Below are positions 19,231 through 31,472 of a stretch of DNA of 64,000 bases, one piece after another (position 1 is the stretch's first letter; the number at the start of each line of letters is the position of its first letter). This DNA is from Epichloe hybrida (lineage: Eukaryota; Ascomycota; Sordariomycetes; Hypocreales; Clavicipitaceae): contig JAFEKR010000025.1 of assembly GCA_019022495.1 (NCBI GenBank), positions 186,001-250,000 of the forward strand, read 5' to 3'. Both the position numbers and the translations under genes were made by a program. The notes below the pieces were generated by a model. The model saw only the letters and a program-made list of their open reading frames with translations, ran no database searches and had not been told where the DNA came from.

Positions 19231-22200
19231 TTAAGGAAACTCTGAGGCGGCATTATGTCTGAGATGGTCTGCGATGAGTTTGACTCTGTCAACCATTAAG
19301 ACGTCCACACCGGCAGCTGCTTGCACCTATGCGACACTCTTATGTCAACGGACCATCGAACAAACCGAATGTCAATTGCATAATGAAGCACTTACTCTAG
19401 CATTCGTAGGATCATTGTTTAACAATCCATATGAGGCACATATTAAGCCCATATTCTTCACGAACTGAACAAGTCTGGGACAACGGAGCAAGGTCTCGCA
19501 TGCAAAAACAACGCCAGCAAGATCCCACATGCGGGCGAAATGAACAGCTGCCTGTAGACTCGACGCTCTCAGTTCTTTATCTTGCACGGGAGCTTTACCT
19601 GCATTGGTGATAAACAAAACCGGATAGGCTGTTTGCTTAACAGAGAGAAGAATGCAGACTTCAGGAGTGAATGAAGAAAGAACTATTCCCCTTGTGCCGG
19701 CAAGTTTTTGCACTTTCCTGAGGGCAACGTCAATGAACGCATTGATATTCAGGGCGATCGGGGCAACTCCCGCTTCGGTTGCTTCGTGCAGGCGAGGATA
19801 TTCTTGCTCTCGCATTAGTATCAAGTCGAGTCAGTTTACACGGGGGTTGAGACATACTTATTTCGATGTTGAACCCAATTCCAAGAGGAAGTTTTACTAG
19901 CGACTCCTCCAGTGTTGTTAGAGAATCTTGGACGACATCTCCACGGCTGTTGGGCTTGAATCCTTTAGCTTGGAAGTCAACAGTATACCGCAGGGTTTTA
20001 CGCAGCTGCGCCGCTTTAGATACAGATTCTTCTCCAGAAGACCAGGCGCGTGGTTTTCGCTGGCTTGCTAACAAAGGCTTGACATCATTATCCAGATTGC
20101 ATGAAGCTAGTCTTTGCGGTTCGTTAGTGTCGCTTGCATGCTTATACTGCGCTAGTGTGAGGTCATGGATAGGTATATCTGTGCCAGACTCGCTCAGAGA
20201 AAAATCGTGATACACGACAGCTTCCAGATCTCTGGTGACTTGCAGATCTAGGCACTCATTAGACACTGTCCAGCTTTGAGAAAAAAGTCTCCCTACCGAA
20301 CTGCAACCCGTCAGACATTGAACTTGGCTAGTGACAGAAATATCTCACCTCAACGAATGATGCACCGAACTTCGCAGCAGATAGAAATGACTAGCAGGGT
20401 CAGTCTTCAAGTTGAGAAACCAAGAATTAGGTTCTGCATACCAAAATTGTATTTTCTCCGAGTTGAAGAAATGATCGACTTGACACATTCTGACCCAACC
20501 CTTCAATTGGTAGAGTTAGCATTACTCAGAGAAAGGGCCATGGGAAATGGATATACCTCTATGTCCGACTAGTCGAACCAAACCATCTCTAGGCCAGGGG
20601 CCACTAGATGCTCTGGCTTTTTCGAGACCTGAGAATGGTTTCGCAACAACATAACTCAGCAGCACCGTTCCGGCAGGAACTAATTTCTCTTTATCCATCA
20701 TATAAACAGTGCGCTCACGGATCAGGCTTTCGTGATTATCTCCAAGCACATTCTCTTGATCTAGGAGGGATGTACCACTGCATACTAACACTCTTGAGTT
20801 GACGACTTGGCAGCGATAAACTTTGAGCACTACTTGCAGTGGAACGTCATGCTGCACTCTGAAAACCAGGGGTTCGTGCAACTGGTCCTCAAGTAGTGGC
20901 AGCTGTATTGTTTTGGCTACAGAGGGTGTCCCTAGTATGGAGATTTGTAGTTCCAGTGGACATCCATGATGAAACGTGTAACTGTCATTTGGGCCTGGGC
21001 CGCAGCTCCCTAGTTGAATTGTAGCTCGATTGTGACCACCTTGTGTACTTCCGAGATGAACAATAAGCATTTTCTCGCCCGCATTGCAGACAGCATGAGA
21101 CGTCTTACGGACTGTTCTGATCGCACTGGCCGGTCCGTCAAGACCAGTGCTTGGCTGATGCGGTTTAAAGAGCTCTGCAACAACATGGTGCCCTCGGAAT
21201 ACCGCATGTTCCAGTGCCGTCCATCCGCAACCATCGCAAGGATTCTGCTTAGCACCGGCTTGCAAAAGAATCTTGCTAATCAGTGTATGCCCATTAGCGC
21301 ATGCCACCATCAGCGGTGTCCAACCTCTACTCTTCTCGGCGACATCGATGCTGAAGTCAGATCCGTGTGGTCGGCTTACAAGAAGGCGTGCTAGAGGTAG
21401 GTTTCCTAACTGAGCAGCACAGTAAAGAGCCGTTTCGCCACGGGACGACCGGGCCAAGAGATCAGGACCATACTCTAGAACCACCTTTGCCGTTTCGTCT
21501 GCCCCTGCTCTAATCGCCGAAACAAGGATATCTCCAAGAGTGGCTCTCACTCTAGATGTTGACTGTTTATCGAGGCTAACCTCGGACAACGCGTTGAGTA
21601 GGAGAGCAAGAACAGACAAGTTCCCCGCATTCACAGCGTGGTGGAGTGGTGTTCTTCCGTAATCGTCCACTGACATCAGCGTTTCAGCGACAAGCGTTGG
21701 ACTGGTATTGATCAAAAGGGACAGCATAGCTTTACAAAGGGAATCTAGGCCATAGTGAGCCGCGTGGTGCAAAAGCAGACAACCCTGGCCATCTTTCTCT
21801 CGCAGAAGGTCGGTGGCTTTGGAACCCAACGCATTGAGCAACTTGGCAAATACATGGCCAGTATGGTCCGAGTGCTCTGCATGGGGGTCCTGCAATTGGA
21901 GAACGCGTCTTTGCAACTCCATTCCATATATCTTGATGAGTAAAAAGACCTGCTCTGCTGCGACCTGTTCACGAAGAATGATTTCGAGTGCGAGCGCCGT
22001 GATATGCTTCGCTGAGAATATTACAGAGATAAGGAAGATGTCGCCAGCAAAGAGGCCGAGGCCATCTCTTGCCGTAAACTCTCGAGCCGTAGCTAAAAGA
22101 ATGTGTTCTTCTACAGGAGATTGTTGATCGTTCTTGAGGACTTTATAAAACTTGTCGTGCGCCTCCGTGACAGGAGGGGTATGGGTGACTAGGTTGGCAA

Positions 22201-22816
22201 TGTACCAAGAATGTGTTGCGAGCCGAGATTGAGCAAGTTCTTTGCGTATCGCGACCACCAGTTTGTTCACTCTTCCAAACAATTCTGCAAAAGATTTGTC
22301 TAATGTCTGCCGCAAAGCGATCCACCGGGAGTGACAGCGTTCGAAGGCGTTTTTATCGTGGTTGTAGTTCACGAGCTTGCCGAATAGCTTGCTAAGTGCC
22401 ATGTGATTGACTTTGTCGAACCATTGGATTTCGTTCAGTTCTAGCAGTAGTTCTTCGTAAGTGGCCTGTACAACATGGAGTTCAATCTCGTCGACGGAGT
22501 CGATATTCGGTAGAGTAACAGGACTCGTAGGGAACCCGAATATGCGACATATTTCGTTTTCGCGGCGAGCAACCGACTCTGAAATTTGCATCCTAAACAT
22601 CTCGAAATGTGTGACATTTTCGTCGATGTATCTGAACGCCTCTTTTTCCAAATTAGAACCTACACGAGTTGTGAGTTCGCCATCCTTACCTGTTGAGTCG
22701 TATGTACTAGCCTGGTGGGCCAAGTCTCTAATCCTTTGACATAGGCCATTATAATCGACATAGTATGCGTCCCATTTTGGGATTCGGAATCTGTGAAACT
22801 GCAGGCCAAATTTCAT
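19231..22816 (-). CDS. SPX-ankyrin-GDPD glycerophosphodiester phosphodiesterase (GDE1-like)
   Basis: Seven exons: 22816-20557, 20500-20442, 20390-20349, 20300-20297, 20247-19858, 19802-19396, 19326-19231; 1,085 aa. The N-terminus MKFGLQFHRFRIPKWDAYY is the start of an SPX domain (inositol-polyphosphate/phosphate sensing). Ankyrin repeats fill about 350-570 (GRTPLHHAVNAGNLSVLALLL, GWTPLMVACANGHTLISKIL). A linker leads to the catalytic GDPD domain, which opens with VGHRGLGQN, then LGENTILSFLSAAKFGASFVE, FDLQVTRDLEAVVYHDFSL and VLMVDRV. The HRG, GENT, E/D and H-D residues of the family are intact. The enzyme hydrolyses glycerophosphocholine or similar diesters and is phosphate-regulated in yeasts; cytosolic location follows from the lack of signals. 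The 4-nt exon (TTCG) is needed to keep frame and supplies Phe-Asp of the catalytic motif. The GDPD half is split by six introns, the SPX-ankyrin half by none. Confidence 0.93.
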
Positions 22817-23071
22817 GGTATCAGAGGTCCTCTGGCCGTGCAGCCCCTAGGTTTGCGGGTACAGAATACACAACAGGAAACTGTGGCTGACTCTTAAGAG
22901 GCGATGACTCTATCGGCGGAGGATAAAACGAAGGGAGGAGGGTCTATACAGCCCATGAGTCCAGTAGGTAAGACAAAACTTTGATGCTTACTTTTGTGGC
23001 CTGCTGGCCGACAAATCGCCGCGGCAATTCATTGCAAATGAAAAAGTCGATTCATATCATGTGACGTAATT

Positions 23072-25383
23072 GTGGAGCTTGTGCTTTTGCAGGTGAATGG
23101 TTTGATTGAGGAGCGTGCCTCACTACCAGAAGCGAAGTATTCCGCAGTGCCACATTTGCTAAAACAAGCGAGGTCGAAGTTGAACGAGGTTCAAAATATA
23201 ATCAACAGCCTAACTCATATGTACCTAAAGTCAAGAATCCCGCTTGGATTGCTACATGCTTGGCGAACTGAGCAAGTACGATTGAAGGAGCTACAGGATG
23301 ATATTCGTACTATCAAAAGTAGCTTGAATATCATGCTCGGTGCCGCAAATTCGTATGCATTCATCAGTCAAAATACCCAAAACAACATGTTACGACTAAC
23401 TGCAGCGCTAGTGAAGACATGCTTAGAATTCGACTCGACATTCAAACAATATCTACCACAACGGCATAGTCATCTCAGACGCAAATAGCCACAAGCGAGA
23501 AATTCATTACTACTCTTAACGGAGTTAATGAACGCATTGCACGGGTAGAGGAATTGCTGCAAGAACAGTCACAGAGACTGCAAATGAACCAGTACATGCA
23601 AGTCAAGTCTACATACAGAACCCAAGCAGGCGGCAGAGGCCAATTAGCAAAGTCCAACACCTTCTCGATGAACTCACAAGGAGTTGACTTCGGCGTTCGT
23701 ATCACTCCTTCTAGTAACACGTGCAGAGAAATCTGTCATTGCTCTTGCCATAACCAGAAGAACTCGTCATCGCCCGCATTAATAAGCAACTTACTTAGTC
23801 GCCTATTTATCAGCTATGCAGGGCTACCAGTTCTGGGTCAAAAATGTGACACTAATGATTACAAAAGCTCCCACTCAAGTAAAGTCAGTGTGGAGTACTG
23901 GTTTCCTGCTAGTTTCTGGTCCAGTATCGTGCGAGTAGACCTATCTTACCACCAAAACTTAGGCCCGTCTTTGCAGCTTCGTACACTAAGAAGAGTTCCC
24001 GACACTGCACAGTGTATAAATTATGCCCTGGATGGAAACATTAATGGATTAAAGTTTCTGTTTAATCAGGGACTCGCGTCGCCTCGGGATATAAGTCCCA
24101 CGCGTAGCTATTCTATTCTACGATGGGCTTTGTATGGCAAACAGTATAAGGCTTGCAAATTCTTGATCCAAGCCGGCGCTGACGTCGACTATAAGCCACT
24201 TACTGCTTTTGATAATAGCCCGCGTATCAAGGCATGTCATTTTTTGTTGGAAGGCAACCTCTCGGAGCTTGCCACAGAAGCTCTTCGTGCTATCACCAAA
24301 GGTAGCGAGTATCTTAATGATTTCATCGATAAGTCGAACTTTACTCAAACCCATCGAATTGTCCTCGGTCTTTCAAGCAGTGATTTAGAGCAAGAACTAC
24401 TTGTCTATCCCCATCAAGTCAACGCACAAGATTCAATGGGTCGTACAGCTTTAGCATAGGCTGCTGCCAGGGGTGATAGTCGTGCCATCATAACCTCACT
24501 CAGATACAGTGCTGATCCGAACATTACTGACTCGCAATTATCCGGCCCGTTATCAAACGCCGCGGCCCAAGGCCATACAGCTTGTGCGAAGCTCCTTCTT
24601 GACGCAGGCGCAAACCCGGACCCGCCACTTCCGTACGGTATTAGAAAAGGCGGACCTTTAAATGTTGCCGCACGCAGATCTGACGATGCCATTCTGGTTA
24701 AAGTACTCTTAGATTTTGGAGCTGAGGTTGACCAAGCCGGCGTGGACGGCAAGACGGCCCTTTTCCATGCTGCGCAAAATAATGACGCCACTCTTGCAAT
24801 ACTTCTTCTCGAATACGGTGCAGAGATTAACATGGCGACAATAACAGGAGATACGCCATTAACCACTGCAATAACGCATAATAGCCATCATGTACTGAGG
24901 CTTTTCCTCGAGCGCTGGCTTGACTATTCCGTATGCCCTCGCTTGAAAGGGCCACACCTACTCAACATCACAGCCCGGTATGCAGACCTTGAAACCATTG
25001 ATATTCTAGCAAGCACGGACCATTTTCGTCTCAAATACGACGAGAGCTATATACTGGGTGACTTCGGAAAGCTCATCCGCGAGCGTCCAGATGCTACGGA
25101 AAAACTAACTTTTGCATTTGATGAACTACTGAGCATCTTCCAGCATGCTGCGCGCTTGGCACAAGGGGTCGAGAGTCTCATGGAAGCAGGACGTTGGGCT
25201 TGCTTTGCCTCCCGTTCAAGTAGCTGGGAAGCAACGGCTGGTAGCCAACAGAGTGACCAGGAATCAGATGATCAGTTTCATGACGCACTAGCTCTACCAG
25301 AGGACGAAAATCAGACTTTGGAAGGCATCAGGCAAGGGCGCAATGTCGTGCCTGAAATCACCCGAGATATCTGCACTTCATAG
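23072..25383 (+). pseudogene. Ankyrin-repeat protein pseudogene with fungal N-terminal helical domain
   Basis: The readable frame starts after an acceptor-like TTTTGCAG (about 23090). A helical N-terminal domain (VPHLLKQARSKLNEVQNIIN, LLHAWRTEQVRLKELQDDI) of the kind found in front of fungal NACHT and ankyrin proteins is joined through an intron at 23411-23478 (phase 0) to a coiled stretch. Ankyrin repeats follow (SILRWALYGKQYKACKFLIQ, GKTALFHAAQNNDATLAILL, GDTPLTTAITHNSHHVLRLF). An in-frame TAG at 24457-24459 interrupts the repeat GRTALA*AAARGD where a Trp codon (TGG) is expected; the frame then runs on unbroken to 25381. No first exon with an ATG is visible upstream. Loss of the 5' end and one nonsense codon suggest a decayed gene, though readthrough or a sequence error cannot be excluded. 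Confidence 0.75.
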
Positions 25384-26269
25384 TCTAAGTGGTCGTGGTT
25401 CTCATAATAGAACTAAAAGCTAAGACATCGGGCAAAGCTTCCGCTGCAGTAACAGGGCTCAAGCGAGAAAATTATGGGCTGAAAGCATCTTAATACCTTG
25501 CTAGAAGAGACATTCTTGTTTTACTTTCAGATGTATTTATGTCTAATAACGCTGTTGACTAAGCAACCCTGGGGTTAAGCAAAAAGAAAAGAACCTTCGT
25601 CTAAGGACGGAGGATTAGGTGATTATGAAAGTGGTATTTTTCGTGTACATAACAACGACAAAGAGCAGAGCAGAAGGAATACGCAAGCATTTGTGGAACC
25701 ACTAAGCGCAAGAATTAATGTGGCAACATCTAAAGCGCCTAGCTCCAATGTTACTATCATCGGGTCTAAAATACCGGCGCCCAACGCTGTTTACGCTGTT
25801 GGATTTCACAGCCAATCAGGACCACTTCGGCTAGATTACGCGGTAGAGTGTACATTAGGGCCAGTATTACCTATAACCTATACCTATATAACTTATACTT
25901 CATATATACTATAAGTAGTTATATTATGTAATTTCTAATAAGTTATCCCTTCTGAACACATCTTTGCCCGAATCACGTGCCACATAGCGATAGCAGTTGT
26001 TTGAGTAGGTAGCACGTATAAAAGAGAAGCTTATAACCTTTTATTTGTCTCATATTATTAGGCTAGGGGCACTTTTTCCACGGCATCAGGTGAATTCTTC
26101 ATCTATTGCATCACGTGCGAGACACGATATATGAAAGCCGTTGTGCATCTCCTAACCATACAGACTCTATACAGGATCACATTTCTAGCGCCGAGTTCAG
26201 CTTCTTCTCTTCACATCGTGCTATATTCCGAGCTCTTCCCAGCGACACATAAAAGTCACGTCCTCGCTT
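25384..26269. other. AT-rich intergenic region
   Basis: Nearly 0.9 kb without a credible gene. A short AT-rich inverted stretch lies near 25880-25925 (TATAACTTATA.. TATAAGTAGTTATA). The 3' half (from about 26130) must hold the promoter of the HAD gene. No protein remnant recognised. Confidence 0.35.
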
Positions 26270-27141
26270 ATGGTAGCTTGCATGGCGTGCGTGCGCCTGT
26301 GCCTGTTCGTTTCCAAGAAGTAGCATTCTAACATTTTCATTCCGATAGTTTGCCGCCCATTCGTGCGTGCTTGTTTGATCTCGACGGCCTGCTTCTCAAC
26401 ACGGAAGACATCTACGCGGAATGTATTGACATACTCTTGAAAAGACATGGCAAGCCAAAGTTGCCGTCCTCGGTCGAAGCGAGGATGCAAGGTCGCCCCG
26501 GCCATGCAGCCAACAGCATCCTGTACGAATGGGCTCAGCTTCCCATCCCCGACGACGATTTCGCCGAGCTTTCGGCTTTGCAGCACAACCTTCTGCCTAC
26601 CGCAGAGCCACTCCCGGGCGTCTTGGAGCTCCTCAAACGTCTGCGGGACTGTGGCTTGCATCTTGCGTTGGCAACGAGCAGCCAGGAAAAGACTTTCAGG
26701 CTCAAGACCGATCACTTGTCCCAGCTCGTCTCCTTCTTCCCTGAGGGGAATCGCATCCTGGGAGATGATGGTCGTCTTGGCCCGAACAGGGGAAAGCCTT
26801 TCCCAGACATATTCCTATTAGCGCTGCAGTCAATCAACAGTGCTTTGATGCCGAGCGAAGGATTCAAGCCAATCCGGCCTGAAGAGTGCCTTGTTTTCGA
26901 AGACTCTGTTGCTGGTGTCGAGGCGGCTCGTCAAGCAGGAATGCGGGTTATATGGTGTCCTCATCCCCAGCTGAGGAAGGCGTTGGCAGGACATGAAGCA
27001 GAAGTTCTCGCCGGTCAGAAATGGAACGCGTGTGACATGGATGTGCATGAATTGGGTCAGTCGGGTGATGGTTGGGGTGAGTGTCTCCTCACACTCGAGA
27101 GCTTTCCCTATGAAAAGTATGGTTTCATCGTGTCAACATAG
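26270..27141 (+). CDS. HAD-superfamily phosphatase (HDHD1/DOG2-like)
   Basis: The main frame from 26350 lacks an ATG. An intron 26287-26348 (donor GTGCGT, branch TTCTAAC, acceptor CGATAG) joins it to a tiny first exon. With ATG 26282 this exon is only 5 nt and the protein begins MALPPIRACLFDLDG (265 aa); ATG 26270 would add four residues. HAD motif I is CLFDLDGLLLNTED, with the nucleophile and acid Asp. Motif II is LALATSSQEK, with Ser/Thr. The motif III lysine is in GPNRGKPFPDIFLLAL and motif IV is CLVFEDSVAGVEAARQAG. All catalytic residues are in place. The C1 cap fits the subgroup acting on small phosphomonoesters such as 2-deoxyglucose-6-phosphate or pseudouridine-5'-phosphate. Cytosolic; substrate not determinable. 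It converges on the NRPS pseudogene, 175 bp away. Confidence 0.88.
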
Positions 27142-27316
27142 CACACGGAGCAATCCATTTCTCAAAAATATATGGAGTCTGAAGCATTTCACAAAATTGA
27201 GTCTCATCTCGAAGTCAATGGCGTGCGAGCTGGATGGGTTGCTGGGATGAGTAGGAATTTAAACAGGCCGTGGCGTCCCTAGATAATCATTGACTGACTG
27301 ACTACCAAATTCGGGA

Positions 27317-30300
27317 TCATTCCAGGAGCTGTGTAACAGCACGATAATCTATCTTACCAAACGGGGATACTGGCATCGCTTCGAGAAGGAGGATTCGTTT
27401 CGGGACACTCTGTGGCTGCAGCACAGTTTCCGCTGCTGCTCTAACTTGCTCTTCGCTCAGATTGTGCCCGTTGGACATTGGGGATATCGCGCAAGCCAAA
27501 GCATCCCTCACCACGACAACAGCAACGCGAACCTTTGGCGAAATGGCCTTCTCCAGCCTGGCCTGCACATCGTTGAGATCGATACGAAACCCAGAAAGCT
27601 TCACCTGCCTGTCCGTCCTGCCTATGAATGCCACTTGGCCATCAAGTGTCCAGTAGCCCCAATCACCAGTTCTGTACATGCGTCCGTCGTCGGTGGGCCA
27701 GATGGCATCCGGGACGAACCGGTGCCTTGTTTCCCGGTCAAGGCCGATGTAACCTCGGGCCACCTGCACTCCCGCGATGTGGACCTCGCCGGCGACGAGA
27801 GGAGGTGACAAGGCCCCCTGCTCATCGAGTATGTAGATGCGCGCTGACGAGAAGGGTGTTCCAATGGTGACGGCCTGTCCTGGCCTGAGTCTCTGAGCAG
27901 AACACACCATGTGGCACTAGGTTGGGCCGTACATGTTGTACGCGCTGACTTTCCCGGCTGACCATCGATCCGCAGTGTGTTGCGGGAGGACCTCGGCGGA
28001 AAAGTACAAGTACTTGAGGTTGGGATAGTCGTCTGGGTTCAGTTCCGCGGCGAGCGAAGGGGTGGTGAGCAGCGAGTCTGCCGCTCGCAAATGTTCAAAG
28101 GGCTCCGCGGGACTCTTCAGAATCAACGTGCCGCCGTAGCAGAGAGCGGAAAACACCTCGAGCAAGGCGGCGTCGAAGGCGGGAGCGAGTGTCTGGGCTA
28201 CGCGGTGGCCTGGCCCAGAATGCAGACGGGCGACGGGATCCCTGAGGACACCGACAGCGCCCGAATGGGTGCATTGTATGGCCTTTGGCTGACCGGTCGA
28301 TCCAGACGAAAAACATATGTAGGCGGCCGACAGCGGCTTCGGCTGTCTCCTCGTGGCCGGCGGCTCGGGATCGGGATGATGATGATGATTGCTCCGTCGC
28401 CGCTCCTCGGCCTCGCGCAGAATTGTCTCGACACACAACTCCAGCCTGCAGCCATCGGGAGCCGATACGTCCGTGTCTTGTTGCGGAACCAAGAACGCCC
28501 GAGCCTCGGCCACGGCGTAGTGATGCGATCGAAGCTGATGAGGCAGGTCAACGCCTTGGGGCGAGAAGATGCAATCTGCCCACAGGACTGCAAACATGGC
28601 AACGACCCAGTAGACAGATGCATCTGCATGGATCAGAACAACGCTCCTGGGCTCCAAGAGCTCCCCGAGTCGTTTCCCCACGGCTCGAACCATGTTTGCG
28701 ACGTCATCATAACTGATTTTCCGGTCGCCGAGTTGCAAAGCTGCTTCGGCGCCTCTATCCAGGACTTGTTTCTGGAACAGTGATGTAATATCGTCGTCTA
28801 TGCTTTCCAGGCCTGTCTGATCTGAGAGGCAGTTCCCCCAGCGGAGAATGCGCGCTTTCTGGGAATTGGGGAGCATGCTTCTTAGACATTCCCCGACGCG
28901 CAATGTTCCCGACGCAAGGCTGACCAATGCCCCCCTGAAGAGATCTGTCATGACGCGCATTTCCGAGGGGGAGCGCCATTCGCTGTTGTAGCCGAACCGT
29001 ACCCTGCCAGTTGGCGATACATAGAGGGTTGGAAGCGTCTCTTTGGGGGCCATGACTTCGGTCTGGTGGCCAGCGGCGTACCAAGGGCGGTGCGGTTGGA
29101 GATCACTGGATACCACGACAAGTCCGCCCAGGGAGAATCCGTCCGAGGGATCAGAGTAGGACATGTCTTCCAGCTCGAGCACCTTTTCGAACACCTGCGC
29201 CAAGAAGTCCTGGGCAGCATCGTTTTCGTTGACGTCCATGGTGAGGATCATGGATGTTGCAATGCAGCCAACTGCGTCCTCGATCCCCTTGATTGGCAGT
29301 GATCGTCGAGAACTGACCGACATGAGAGAAACTGTCCGTGTGCTTTGAAGCTTTGAGAGGACCAGTCCCAGCGCCGCTCGGACGAGAATCTCAAAAGTGA
29401 ATCCCGTACGTGAGGAAAACGCCTTCACGTCTTCGGGATAAAACACGTCGATGGTCTTCATCCGAACCCGGGACGATGATCTGGATCCCAGAGTCCGCAG
29501 CAGCGGATGACCTCTCGCTCCTGCATGTACCTCGCGTGATGCCCAAAAAGCCTTGGCGGCAGCTTTGCGCGTTCCGTGATAGTCTTTCAAGCCGCGTACG
29601 ACATCGAAAATGGAGACGCCGACCTCGGCAGGCAGGAATGGGTTGTCCAAGAGCGCGTCAACCTGCCGCAGCAATATATCCAATGATCTGCCGTCCAACA
29701 GGGAATGGTGGTAAAACCAATGCACAACACTCAGCTTTCGTTCGCCCGCCGTCTTGCAAGGTGTAACAACTCGAAATACAGGCTCAGCAGACGCCTCTGA
29801 ACTCCAAACGCGGAACAGTTCCTCGAGGTCTGCTTCCCCCAAGGACTCGGCTTGTTGCTCTGTCCAGTTCAGCTTGAATGTCTCCTTTAGCGTTGCCTTG
29901 ACCAGCAACGGGCTGGTCTCCACCTCGTACTTCAGTCTGAAAACCCGGTGCCGCGACATTGCTTCCCCAAAGGCGCTGCGGAGCCGGGGCAGGACATCAG
30001 TATAGCAGTAATGAGTTACATGCTGAACAGCCGCGCCTAGGACATGATGCGTGTAGAGGGCGACCCCGGCTTGAATAAAGGTGAGGGGGAGGCCGGCGGT
30101 TGGTATCACCTTTGGCATTCGCTGTATAGGATCAAGCGTTTTGTCGTCACGATCATCTTGATTCGAGACGGTCGATGGAAGCTTGTCGCTCTGCGATGGC
30201 TCGGAGGAATGCCCCGTGGCCAACTTTCTCAACTGGTTTTTGTCAAGGAGGCTGCCAAGATTCTTTGTCCGTAGAATAGTGCCGACGCCAACGCGGACAT

Positions 30301-30460
30301 GCTCTAGATCTTGGATCAGATTGCTGAACTTGATGGCAAGCAAGGAGTCGCCGCCATTGCGAATGAAGGTCTCGTTGAACTTGATGTGCTTCTGTTCAAG
30401 ATGCAGCAATGAGCACAGGCGCTCTAGCAGACGCTCATCCATCTCCAGCTGTTGTTCCAT
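27317..30460 (-). pseudogene. Single-module NRPS (T-C-A), broken by a stop codon in the A domain
   Basis: One frame from ATG 30460 to the stop at 27317 would be 1,047 codons but is cut by TAG at 27917-27919. A thiolation domain comes first (FIRNGGDSLLAIKF, phosphopantetheine Ser). A condensation domain follows with an intact HHxxxDG motif (HWFYHHSLLDGRS). The adenylation domain has FSSGSTGQPKAIQ (A3), FDAALLEVFSALCYGG (A4), NMYGPT then stop (A5, normally ending in Glu), YRTGDWGYW (A7), GRTDRQVKLSGFRID (A8) and FGKIDYRAV (A10). The frame is unbroken on both sides of the stop, so the lesion is one codon, probably GAG to TAG. T-C-A order with no final T or release domain is unusual for a stand-alone synthetase; a partner protein or lost 3' and 5' parts are possible. 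A divergent ABC exporter gene lies beside it. The product is unknown. Confidence 0.88.
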
Positions 30461-31472
30461 GGTTGCAATATTTCAAATCCGGTGCTTGAGAAGTAATTGC
30501 TCATGGACGTCAAGGGAAGAGGATGCTATCTATATAATGAATGGCTTTTTTTGGGGGAAAAAAAAAGGGGGTTTTTCCTTTTTTGCTTAAGGCATTACGG
30601 TAAATCCCTACTACTCCCAACCATCATCCGCCAGCCACCCAATCGACTTTTCTTGTTCCCTAAGTGTGGAGGCGATGAAGTAAATGATTTGTTTGCTTGC
30701 ACGGGTCCCACCTTATTGCACGGCCCCACCCTGACGCGGGGGAGCGTTCCGGCTTCCGGGCAAGGGAGATCCTGTGCCCAGTCGGGGAGCCTTCCGAGGA
30801 GGCGAAATCCTGCCCCCGGTGTGCGATTAATATATGCATCCAATGCACGCCAAGACATTCGTTATTATGTTTTTGCCCACATTCGCGGCGGAAGACGGAA
30901 CGCTCGTTCGCGGCTTTTCCGGCTAGCCCTATATCTAACATGCAATATGTCAATCATCGGTATCTCAAGGGTGTTGATCCTAGCCCCTGTCTTCCTCATT
31001 CCCCTGCTCATCTGCAATTCGCTTAATCCCATGCATGCACGCCGACAATGTTTCAGTCCTAGCGCCAGCAACAATTCGAGGCGGAAGACGGATCTCGTTG
31101 CCGACTTTTCTGACAAGCCCTCTACGCAGTATTGTAGAGCTGCAATTCTGCAGACTGGCATGTGTCATTTGGAGCAAATAGTTTCGAAATCGCCAGTGAA
31201 TCCTGCTTTAGCCCGCGAGCCCGGGTCCTTTGCTTCCCATAAAGCATCTTCCCCAACTTGGCTTACCAAGAATACTTGGAAAATCTCACAGAGTTGGGAC
31301 CATAGCAAAACAAATTCGTTCCAGTTGCCCTTCCAATCCCATTCATTGTCCAGAAAGTCGTCCAACCCTTCGTCCTGCGCTCCTGTTGGACCTCGTAACC
31401 GACGAGCTTTCATCCTCCAATCTCTTTACGAGGTCGCTGCAGCTATTCGGCATATTGATTAAACCTTGTGTC
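30461..31472. promoter_or_regulatory. Divergent intergenic region between NRPS and ABC transporter genes
   Basis: About 1 kb separating the starts of the NRPS pseudogene (minus) and the transporter (plus). The 30497-31462 frame here is open but lacks any recognisable domain and reads like non-coding DNA. Pyrimidine-rich runs occur near 30545-30595. Confidence 0.35.

Noticed and set aside
23470..23490. Apparent frameshift in the ankyrin pseudogene
   Set aside because: A phase-0 intron (23411-23478, GTGAAG..CTCAG) explains the change of frame, so only the stop at 24457 remains as a lesion.
30497..31462. 321-aa plus-strand frame between the NRPS and transporter genes
   Set aside because: Low-complexity, no recognisable domain, overlapping frames on both strands, and it occupies the divergent promoter region.
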